In this document: piece after piece, positions 1-5,936 of the stretch
Position numbering within the stretch: position 1 is the stretch's first letter
How the letters are laid out: each line of letters begins with the position of its first letter
Assembly: GCA_030426865.1 (NCBI GenBank)
Contig: JAUHXN010000187.1
Coordinates: forward strand, 1-5,936
From: a bacterium
GTDB taxonomy: Bacteria; Bacteroidota; Ignavibacteria; Kapaibacteriales; UBA2268
Direction: 5' to 3'
DNA length: 5,936 bases
Notes under the pieces: generated by a model
What the model saw: the letters and a program-made list of their open reading frames with translations, nothing else
Told to the model about the DNA's origin: nothing
Databases searched by the model: none
Made by a program: the position numbers and the translations under genes

Positions 1-256
1 ATAGTATAACTACTTTTGTATCCTTTGTTATTGACATGTGCTTTATTAGATAAAGTAGTGAATCACCATCAATATTAGGTAAGCTTAAATCGAGAAGAAC
101 AAGTAGAGGCTTTTCTTTTATAATTAGTTCTAAACCTTCATGTGGAGTTGCCGCTTCTAGTACTGTAAAGCCATATTTCTCAAGCATATTACGAGCTAAT
201 TTGATTATCCACTTATCATCGTCTATAATAACTATAGAATTATTAATATTTTTCAT
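1..256 (-). CDS. Response regulator receiver (REC) domain protein, N-terminal part only
   Basis: This is the first 85 codons of a two-component response regulator; the gene continues past the left edge of the window. The translation begins MKNINNSIVIIDDDKW. The acidic cluster D12-D14 after a hydrophobic first strand is the metal-binding pocket, and D56 in LLDLSLPNIDG is the expected phospho-acceptor aspartate, followed by the usual LP-x-x-DG turn (residues 59-64). The strand KVVIL (81-85) is where the conserved Thr/Ser switch residue should follow, but it is cut off, as are the conserved Lys and any output domain. It could therefore be a stand-alone receiver or a DNA-binding or enzymatic regulator. 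The ATG at 254-256 is the first possible start after an in-frame stop; an AGGA (260-263 on the complement) lies 3 nt before it, rather close for a ribosome site. It is transcribed away from tamB. The partner kinase is not visible. The family call is secure; the pathway is unknown. Confidence 0.9.
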   Translation of the reverse strand, partial: MKNINNSIVIIDDDKWIIKLARNMLEKYGFTVLEAATPHEGLELIIKEKPLLVLLDLSLPNIDGDSLLYLIKHMSITKDTKVVIL

Positions 257-321
257 ATTTCCTACTATTTCGGTATCACTTTTGCTGTATAATTAGTCTT
301 ATAGTAACGTATAACTGAGCA

Positions 322-355
322 ATGTAAACAAAATTGTACTTACAATCGTTTACAT
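322..355. promoter_or_regulatory. Long AT-rich inverted repeat in the divergent intergenic region
   Basis: The outer arms are ATGTAAAC (322-329) and GTTTACAT (348-355), perfect reverse complements. The inner arms are ATTGTA (333-338) and TACAAT (341-346), also perfect. They are joined by AAA on one side and C on the other, with a 2-nt centre (CT). This gives 14 matched base pairs in 34 bp. The repeat lies 35 bp before the tamB start and about 65 bp before the response-regulator start. No T-run follows on either strand, so it is unlikely to be an intrinsic terminator. It fits an operator for a dimeric DNA-binding protein controlling one or both divergent genes, or a stem-loop in the tamB leader RNA. 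The repeat is seen directly; the function is inferred. Confidence 0.5.
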
Positions 356-370
356 AATAATATAAAAATC

Positions 371-394
371 ATGAATTTCAAAAGAATTATTTGA
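371..394 (+). other. Seven-codon upstream reading frame overlapping the tamB start
   Basis: An ATG at 371 opens a short frame encoding MNFKRII. Its TGA stop (392-394) overlaps the TTG start of tamB (391-393) as TTGA. It could be a leader peptide whose termination feeds re-initiation at TTG, or the true tamB N-terminus separated by a one-base indel: one extra T in the TTT at 390-392 would join it in frame as MNFKRIILKKKK. It could also be chance in an AT-rich leader. Nothing in the peptide itself suggests a function. Confidence 0.25.
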
Positions 395-3300
395 AGAAGA
401 AGAAAGACATAGAGGAAGTAAAAGCTGAGGCACAAAAGAAACCGTCACGGATTAGAAAGTGGATTGTGCGTCTTGTTTTGTTTTTACTTTTATTTATTGT
501 CTTTACTGTTTCGGGCGTATTTGTTGCACTCCAATTCAAATCATTCCGAACAGTGATATTAGATTTTGCCGAAGGTGAAATAAATAAGAGTCTCAATGCA
601 AAAATCAATGTAGATGATTTTACCCTTACTAGTATGAAATCTGCTGACTTGTATGGGGCTACGCTTGTTTTGAACGAGAAAGATACTATAGCTATTATCC
701 CAGAGATTAACGCCAAAGTCAATCTTGATGCAATTCTAAATGGTAAAATATTTATAAATGATTTGGTTTTACATAAACCTATTATCAATATGCTGAGGAA
801 TAAAGACGGTATTTGGAATGTTTCACAAATACCTAAAGTCTCAACTGATACAACTGCTCCACCAGATACAAAAATACTGTTTAGTCGATTAAAGCTAATT
901 GATGCTGATTTCAGAATGTATGATCCATTTGCTGAAGTAAAAGATTCGACAGGATTTAATACAAGTAATCTTCATTTAGAAAATCTAAATCTAAGCGGTT
1001 CACTATTTATTAGACCTACTAAAAAGCAACTGAAAGCAAGTTTGGACAATCTTTCTTTCTACGAATCAGTAATGAAAAAGAAGCTAACTCCTACGAACTT
1101 GGAATTTGTCATTGACAGTAATTTTGTTAGTATCACTGATTTGGAATATAATTCGAACGGCACGAAGCTTAATCTTGACGCTAAGATAACGGGTATAGAT
1201 ATTTTTGGTGGAATAAAAGATGGAGATTTTGAAAAATCTGAAATTAACCTAGATGCAGATGCATACAATATGAATATTCCTGAGTTAATGACATTACTGA
1301 ATGCCCCAGTAGATTTCAGAGGAACTCATGATATGAGATTGAAGGCAGACGGTAATATGGATGATATCAATATTCAAGAATTTCGATTAAAACTAACTAA
1401 CTCTATTGTAAAGATTAATGGAAATATTAAAAATGTAACAAATCCAGATAAAATCTATTTCAACTTAAATGCAAATAACTCTCATGTCGCTTATAATGAT
1501 GCAGTAAAGTTTCTGAATATGAAGAATAACAATATGCCAGACTTTATATTTGCAAATTTCAATCGATTGAATATGACTGGAAGACCAAATAATCTAAAAT
1601 TTGATTTAGATGCAAACTCTGGTGTTGGGAGTTTAGTTGGTGAGCTAGTAGTTCAAAACAACAATACTATTGATGTTATGTATAACGGTAAAGTCAATGC
1701 AATAAATGCTAATAAACTATACCCAAATACGATTACTACAAATATTAATGGTACACTTAATACAGAGATGTTAGGTATTTCAGGTGATAACCCAATTATC
1801 AATCTTACATTTGATGGAGGGGCTAATACGATTGACAAATACAATATGTCAAGATTGAAAATTAATATGGAATCGGAGAATTTTAATCTTGTAAGGTTAG
1901 ATACTCTTTATGCTGAATTCGGTACTTCTACTATGGGTTACTCGATAGGTGTACCCGAAAAAAGTTACATACAAGGTCACGGGTTGCTTGATATTAGCGA
2001 TAAAGATAAAGCTCTTTATAATATGAATGTTGATTTCAATGCTATTAATCTAAAACAATTATTAGAAAATAAAAAAATGCCTAGTTACCTGTCTGGAAGT
2101 TCTAAGCTACAAGGAAAAGGAGTTAAGCTAAATGATATTACAGGTGAATTTAATACTGATGTAAGAGATATTGTATTCGAAGATAGAGCCTTTTTCCCTT
2201 TTGGTTTCAACTTAAAAGTTGACAAATTTAGCGATGAAGATAGAAAGATTGAATTTGATTCTGATTTTGGTAGTATAGTTTTACAAGGAAACTATAATTT
2301 TGAGAATACCTTGACTTCACTTCAAAACCAAAGTTCATCACTTTATAATTTTATAGCACAAGAAGTAAACAAACTAATTCCTAGCGATCAAGAACTCGTT
2401 AATAAACTAGAGTTAATGGATGTAGAAAGGATAGGCTCATTTGACCCAATTGATGCCAATTTGAAGATTAATGTTTCAGATTTTTCTTTCTTGACTGCCT
2501 TTATGGATAGTACGAACTTACGTATGAATACTGAATTAAACTTTCATATTTATGCAAAGGACGATGAGAGCTCACTTTATATCAATAATTTGAATATCGA
2601 AGATTTATATTATAGCTCAGGAAATCAAGTGGTTACTTCGCGTGGATTATCTGCTGAAGGTGGTCTTTATATGAACCTAGAAGATTCGTCAGCAGTCTTT
2701 TCTGATTTCAATTTGAAAGCTAAAGCCAAAGAGAAAATCTCAATAAATGAAAACACATTAAATTTCCCAGCTATAAATCTAGAATACAATGGTAAAGAGT
2801 TTAAATTCACAGGTCAGACAGATTTCAATAATCAAATTGACATAGCTTTTGACGGAAATACCACTATTATACCAGGTGGTATTCACCTGGGGTTTTCTAG
2901 ATTAGATTTATCCTACGAGAATGATTATAACTTATCACTTAGCGAGCCAATTGATGCAAAATTTGTAGATGGTGGTTTTACAATCTATTCAATGGAATTG
3001 ACCAATCCTAATTCAAAAGAAAGAATCAATTTAGGAGGCGAATATAACGCTGATAACAACCGATTTAGAGATTTTAATTTAACTCTTAATAACTTAGATT
3101 TACAAGCTATAAAGTCATTCGTACCAAGACAAAAGCGAAAAGCATTTGACCAATTGAACGGTAAAGTAGATTCTATGAATGTTGTTTTAAATGGTGATGT
3201 TGATAATCCGAAAATGAAATTTTTTGTACGTTCTAATGATATCAGTGTAAATGAGCAGATGGTTGGAGATATTAATGGTAATTTGGTATATGAAAACAAA

Positions 3301-4947
3301 CAAATAAAAGGTGATTTAGTAATAAATCATTATTCAGACAAATCAGAAATGCCTGATCTAGTAATAGGTGAAATAAATTCATTCCCAATTGATCTATCGT
3401 TAACTAATGTAGAGAATAGATTCTCATCTACAAAACAAGCAGATATGGAATTTGTAATTGATTCGTTGCCTTTATCTATTATAAGTCCTTTCGTTCCTTC
3501 TATTAGTTACTTGAAAGGAATTGGGAAGGGGAAGTTAAAGGTAGGTGGTTACTTGCCTGATGAGCTAAATTTCAATGGTATAGTCAGATTTGATAATACT
3601 TCATTTTTAGTTGATGCTACTAATGTGGGTTATAAAGCTAAAGGTGGGTTGATACTCAAAGAAAACAAGGTGTTTTTAGAAGACGTGAAGCTCTATAACT
3701 TACCTGATGATCTTAGTGGTGGTGTAGCAGATGTATCTGGAAACATAACTCTTGAAGAAATGAATATATCTGGTTTAGATATAGGTTTCAAAACTAAAAG
3801 ATTCTTAGTAATGCACGAAGAGACTAAGAAAGCCAAAAGTGATTTGTTTGGGAGATTAATAATCTCTACTGAACGAGATTCACTTCGCTTCTATGGTAGC
3901 TTCGAAAAACCAAATCTAGATGGATATGTGGCTATAGAGTCAGCCGATTTGAAAATGCCTGATGAAGAAGAAGTTCAATTGGTACGTTCTAAGTTTATAT
4001 ATAAGAGAACCGGTGACCTAATTACAGCTACTTATGGAAGAAGTGATAGCGTAAAAGTAAAAAAAACAAAGAGAGCTCAAGAAGTATCTGAAAGCTTATT
4101 TGATTTACTAAATATGGATTTGGATGTCGAGTTCAGAGGACGTACTTTGATTGATATGCAGATCAATCAGTTTCTAAGTACAAGTGTTATAGTAGGTACA
4201 CCTATTAACTTGCGTAATATAAGGTATGTAAAAAATAGGAATACTAAAGAGGCAAAACTCTATGGTAGAATAGTACTAAAAGAAGGAAGTAAATTATCTT
4301 TCTTTAAGACTTTTGATATAGAGGGAGATATAAATTTTCCTACAGGGAATATATCTAATCCGTCATTGGATTTGACTGCAACTTATGAAGGGACAACTGT
4401 AGAATATAAAAAGTATAGAGTTGAGATATTCGTAACTGGAACAAAAGAGAAACCAGATTTGCGTTTCGAATATGAAATAGCTGGTGAAACAGGTGTTGGC
4501 GATGAGGAAAAGAAGCTTAGAGATATTATTGGTTTATTGTTAACTGGGCGTCTTCCTGATTCTGGAAATGGAAATGGAAGTGGACAAGAAATTAATCTCC
4601 AAAGTACAATTGCTTCTGATATAATAACACGTCAGATTGCACAGGAGTTAGGTAAGCTCGGGCTAAGTGCACAGATAGATTTTGATGAGAATTTTGAAGA
4701 TGCTCGAGTGAAAATTGGCGGTGATATAGTTGGTGGAGCACGATGGTCATTTGGTGGAAATGTAAATGATATTAGTGGTTCGAGACTTGAAGTCGAAATA
4801 CCACTTGACGACTTTTTCAATCTTACTGAGGAAGATTGGCTTAATATCTTGTTAAACTTTACTTATGTTAACTCGCCCGAAACTGTAAAAACTGATGAAA
4901 ATCAGATTCATTGGGAAGGAAAATTGAAGTTTGGTGGTAGCTGGTAA
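391..4947 (+). CDS. tamB: TamB-like translocation/assembly module protein (AsmA-like N-terminus, DUF490 C-terminus)
   Basis: This is a 1518-residue protein of the TamB family, which anchors in the inner membrane and reaches across the periplasm as a long beta-groove. Known members work with the outer-membrane protein TamA/BamA and in phospholipid movement to the outer membrane. Here a basic cytosolic tail (1-27) precedes one membrane helix (about 28-47). An AsmA-like start follows (about 50-150, ending in the G-x-WNV type motif of DGIWNVSQIP), then about 1000 residues of repeating beta-strands. G-x4-P strand turns occur at G935, G1169, G1319 and G1350. The C-terminal TamB domain covers about 1130-1518. 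It includes the LYGRIVLKEG strand (1290-1299), the GLLLTGR segment (1381-1387), a Gly/Asn/Ser linker (1391-1398), a short helix and a final strand ending in Trp. A helical interruption sits near 643-677. I see no cysteine. It is longer than E. coli TamB (about 1260) but usual for Bacteroidota-like forms. TTG is the only usable start that keeps the membrane helix: an in-frame stop lies at 358-360 and the next in-frame ATG is codon 81. No clear Shine-Dalgarno is present. No tamA is in the window. Confidence 0.88.
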   Translation: MKKKKDIEEVKAEAQKKPSRIRKWIVRLVLFLLLFIVFTVSGVFVALQFKSFRTVILDFAEGEINKSLNAKINVDDFTLTSMKSADLYGATLVLNEKDTIAIIPEINAKVNLDAILNGKIFINDLVLHKPIINMLRNKDGIWNVSQIPKVSTDTTAPPDTKILFSRLKLIDADFRMYDPFAEVKDSTGFNTSNLHLENLNLSGSLFIRPTKKQLKASLDNLSFYESVMKKKLTPTNLEFVIDSNFVSITDLEYNSNGTKLNLDAKITGIDIFGGIKDGDFEKSEINLDADAYNMNIPELMTLLNAPVDFRGTHDMRLKADGNMDDINIQEFRLKLTNSIVKINGNIKNVTNPDKIYFNLNANNSHVAYNDAVKFLNMKNNNMPDFIFANFNRLNMTGRPNNLKFDLDANSGVGSLVGELVVQNNNTIDVMYNGKVNAINANKLYPNTITTNINGTLNTEMLGISGDNPIINLTFDGGANTIDKYNMSRLKINMESENFNLVRLDTLYAEFGTSTMGYSIGVPEKSYIQGHGLLDISDKDKALYNMNVDFNAINLKQLLENKKMPSYLSGSSKLQGKGVKLNDITGEFNTDVRDIVFEDRAFFPFGFNLKVDKFSDEDRKIEFDSDFGSIVLQGNYNFENTLTSLQNQSSSLYNFIAQEVNKLIPSDQELVNKLELMDVERIGSFDPIDANLKINVSDFSFLTAFMDSTNLRMNTELNFHIYAKDDESSLYINNLNIEDLYYSSGNQVVTSRGLSAEGGLYMNLEDSSAVFSDFNLKAKAKEKISINENTLNFPAINLEYNGKEFKFTGQTDFNNQIDIAFDGNTTIIPGGIHLGFSRLDLSYENDYNLSLSEPIDAKFVDGGFTIYSMELTNPNSKERINLGGEYNADNNRFRDFNLTLNNLDLQAIKSFVPRQKRKAFDQLNGKVDSMNVVLNGDVDNPKMKFFVRSNDISVNEQMVGDINGNLVYENKQIKGDLVINHYSDKSEMPDLVIGEINSFPIDLSLTNVENRFSSTKQADMEFVIDSLPLSIISPFVPSISYLKGIGKGKLKVGGYLPDELNFNGIVRFDNTSFLVDATNVGYKAKGGLILKENKVFLEDVKLYNLPDDLSGGVADVSGNITLEEMNISGLDIGFKTKRFLVMHEETKKAKSDLFGRLIISTERDSLRFYGSFEKPNLDGYVAIESADLKMPDEEEVQLVRSKFIYKRTGDLITATYGRSDSVKVKKTKRAQEVSESLFDLLNMDLDVEFRGRTLIDMQINQFLSTSVIVGTPINLRNIRYVKNRNTKEAKLYGRIVLKEGSKLSFFKTFDIEGDINFPTGNISNPSLDLTATYEGTTVEYKKYRVEIFVTGTKEKPDLRFEYEIAGETGVGDEEKKLRDIIGLLLTGRLPDSGNGNGSGQEINLQSTIASDIITRQIAQELGKLGLSAQIDFDENFEDARVKIGGDIVGGARWSFGGNVNDISGSRLEVEIPLDDFFNLTEEDWLNILLNFTYVNSPETVKTDENQIHWEGKLKFGGSW
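2872..2896 (+). other. GC-rich hairpin inside tamB, followed by a short T-run
   Basis: CCAGGTG (2872-2878) and CACCTGG (2884-2890) are perfect reverse complements around a 5-nt loop, followed by GG and TTTT (2893-2896). Five of the seven pairs are G:C, in a gene that is otherwise strongly AT-rich. It encodes PGGIHLG (828-834) of TamB. The shape resembles a weak intrinsic terminator or pause site in mid-gene, but the GG between stem and T-run and the shortness of the T-run argue against efficient termination. The structure is seen; any role is speculative. Confidence 0.25.
4887..4905 (-). terminator. Weak candidate terminator for rsmH, inside the tamB 3' end
   Basis: Read on the minus strand, a 5-bp stem CTGAT/ATCAG (4905-4901 with 4896-4892) closes a TTTC loop and is followed at once by five T (4891-4887). 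It begins about 50 nt past the rsmH stop codon. The stem is short with only two G:C pairs, so it would be weak at best. It encodes part of the TamB C-terminus (TDENQ), so chance is a real alternative. Confidence 0.2.
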
Positions 4948-4954
4948 TCTGTTA

Positions 4955-5905
4955 TTATACTTTCTCTGCAACTCGTAACTTTGCACTTCTTGCTCTTTTG
5001 TTGAGCTCAATTTCTTTTTTATTTGGGACTATAGGAGTCTTAGTGATAGTCTTCAATATAGGGTCTATAGCTACGTAATTGCCATAGTATTTTTCTTCTT
5101 TTGTAACAGAAGGCCTTCTCTTTAAGGAATATTTTTTGAATATATCTTTTACAATTCTGTCTTCTAGTGAATGGTATGACATCACAACAATCCTTCCACC
5201 ACTATCCAATTTAGGTACGATTTCAGTTAATGTATTTTTAAGTACATCTAATTCAGCATTAACGTGTATTCTTATTGCTTGGAATATTCTGGATAATGAT
5301 TTGAATAGGAATCTTTCGGGTACTATTTCGGCTATTAATGCCTTCAAATCAGTAGTAGTACTAAGAGAAGAAGCACGACGATTCTCTACGATTCGTCGTG
5401 CTATCTTTTTCGAATATGACTCTTCACCATATTCCTCAAAAACTTGGACAAGTTCTTCTTCACTTGCAGTATGCAAGAATTCTTTTGCAGTTTCTCCCTC
5501 AGTCCCGAATCTCATATCGAGTTCGGAGTCGAATCGGTAGCTTATCCCCCGACTGCTACCGTCTAACTGATGCGAAGAAACACCTAAGTCAAGCAAAAGA
5601 CCAGATACTTTTCCATCGTTCTCCTTTATGCTGCATGCCTCATCGAAACTTGCGTTTCTAAGTTGTAACATGCCATTTTCTATCTGTGTAGAAAATCTTT
5701 TCTCGCAGTGTGCTATTGCATCTGGGTCTTTATCGAATGAAATTAGTTTGCCGCCTGGCTCTAATTTCTCCAATATTGCCGCAGTATGCCCTCCACCGCC
5801 TAATGTACCGTCTATGTACAAACCTTTTGGATCTACAATCAGGAAGTGCAAACACTCCTTTAGTAATACCGGGTCATGGAAATCGTATTCACGTTCTTTA
5901 GCCAT
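4955..5905 (-). CDS. rsmH: 16S rRNA (cytosine(1402)-N(4))-methyltransferase RsmH (MraW)
   Basis: A complete 316-residue RsmH, normal length for the family (about 310-320). The enzyme uses S-adenosylmethionine to methylate N4 of C1402 in the 16S rRNA decoding centre, a cytosolic step in small-subunit maturation. Family signatures occur in order: HDPVLLKEC (10-18), the SAM-binding DGTLGGGGH loop (32-40), the acidic end of the second strand FDKD (57-60), LLLDLGVSSHQLD (103-115), LDMRFG (129-134), ARRIVENRR in the inserted helical domain, MSYHSLEDR (242-250) and the basic tail NKRARSAKLRVAEK (302-315). No key motif is missing. The ATG at 5903-5905 gives the expected N-terminus, and an AAAGG lies 2 nt before it. 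The gene is usually second in the division and cell-wall cluster, after mraZ. Here it is followed by the convergent tamB after 7 bp rather than by ftsL/ftsI, so the cluster ends or is broken at this point. Confidence 0.97.
   Translation of the reverse strand: MAKEREYDFHDPVLLKECLHFLIVDPKGLYIDGTLGGGGHTAAILEKLEPGGKLISFDKDPDAIAHCEKRFSTQIENGMLQLRNASFDEACSIKENDGKVSGLLLDLGVSSHQLDGSSRGISYRFDSELDMRFGTEGETAKEFLHTASEEELVQVFEEYGEESYSKKIARRIVENRRASSLSTTTDLKALIAEIVPERFLFKSLSRIFQAIRIHVNAELDVLKNTLTEIVPKLDSGGRIVVMSYHSLEDRIVKDIFKKYSLKRRPSVTKEEKYYGNYVAIDPILKTITKTPIVPNKKEIELNKRARSAKLRVAEKV
5372..5410 (+). terminator. Terminator-shaped hairpin antisense within rsmH, candidate tamB terminator
   Basis: AGCACGACGA (5372-5381) and TCGTCGTGCT (5393-5402) are perfect 10-bp reverse complements with an 11-nt loop. 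With a one-base bulge at 5403, AAGA (5368-5371) can pair with TCTT (5404-5407). On the plus strand an A/G-rich run precedes the stem and ATCTTTTT (5403-5410) follows, the arrangement of an intrinsic terminator. No comparably strong structure lies closer to the tamB stop, about 425 bp upstream. On the minus strand the same bases encode ARRIVENRRAS of RsmH, so the symmetry partly follows from that Ala-Arg-Arg...Arg-Arg-Ala stretch. The codons used (GCA CGA CGA, CGT CGT GCT) are the ones that make it exact. Confidence 0.35.
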
Positions 5906-5911
5906 AACCTT

Positions 5912-5936
5912 TTAATCTTCTTTTTTAGTCATTACA
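5912..5936 (-). CDS. Possible C-terminal end of the gene upstream of rsmH
   Basis: On the minus strand, a frame entering from the right edge reads VMTKKED and stops at TAA (5912-5914), 6 nt before the rsmH ATG. Position and spacing would suit the end of mraZ, the usual neighbour upstream of rsmH. The 25 bases are too few to identify it, and both other frames also meet a stop here, so the true end of the upstream gene may be another of them. It is listed only as a pointer for extending the window. Confidence 0.2.

Noticed and set aside
288..293. TATAAT resembling a -10 box in the intergenic region
   Set aside because: No TTGACA-like element lies about 17 bp upstream, and such hexamers are frequent by chance at this base composition. 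I also found no good TAnnTTTG Bacteroidota-type -7 element on either strand.
387..4820. Minus-strand open frames of 62-133 codons inside tamB
   Set aside because: They are shadows of the 1518-codon gene, with no family resemblance and no ribosome-site or operon context.
391..4947. Idea that the long gene is a surface adhesin or giant repeat protein
   Set aside because: The N-terminal membrane helix without a cleavage site, the AsmA-like start and the C-terminal LYGRIVLKEG and GLLLTGR segments fit TamB. I saw no secretion-sorting domain or long sequence-identical repeats.
5000..5020. TTGAGCTCAA palindrome followed by a T-rich run, just downstream of tamB
   Set aside because: The dyad has no loop space: a hairpin would have only 3-4 pairs including a G:U, too weak for a terminator. 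The bases encode the conserved basic tail region of RsmH.
5535..5561. CGGTAGC/GCTACCG inverted repeat in rsmH
   Set aside because: It has a 7-bp stem with a 13-nt loop, no T-run on either strand, and lies in the conserved DGSSRGISYRF coding region. Chance is the simplest explanation.
5136..5915. Several plus-strand open frames of 63-134 codons opposite rsmH
   Set aside because: They lie antisense to a fully conserved RsmH, have no recognisable domains and are low-complexity Ser/Cys/Leu-rich translations typical of shadow frames.

Overview
The window is an AT-rich piece of a chromosome from a diderm (outer-membrane) bacterium. It holds two complete genes and two gene fragments. The very long TamB/AsmA-type protein, the lack of clear Shine-Dalgarno sites, the A/T-rich coding style and the form of RsmH suggest the Bacteroidota/Chlorobi (FCB) group. 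That placement is inference, since no rRNA or other marker is present.

Layout. Positions 1-256 (minus strand) hold the first 85 codons of a response-regulator receiver domain; the gene runs off the left edge. Positions 257-390 are a divergent intergenic region with a strong AT-rich inverted repeat (322-355). Positions 391-4947 (plus strand) are one uninterrupted 1518-codon tamB-like gene. It encodes an inner-membrane-anchored, periplasm-spanning protein thought to take part in moving lipids or outer-membrane proteins across the envelope. Positions 4955-5905 (minus strand) encode RsmH (MraW), the 16S rRNA m4C1402 methyltransferase. The last ~30 bases may hold the end of the gene before rsmH, where mraZ is usual, but too little is present to identify it.

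The two complete genes converge with only 7 bp between their stop codons, so neither has its own terminator space. The best terminator-shaped sequence for tamB lies about 430 bp inside rsmH, on the antisense side. A weak candidate for rsmH lies inside the tamB 3' end. If these are used, the two mRNAs overlap tail to tail. rsmH is also not followed by the usual ftsL/ftsI/mur genes of the division and cell-wall cluster.

The proteins themselves belong to known families, and I see no phage, CRISPR, transposon, tRNA or rRNA. I did not find a clearly new system. The points worth a second look are non-coding or layered on coding sequence: the intergenic dyad, the unusual tamB start, the in-gene hairpins and the overlapping 3' ends.
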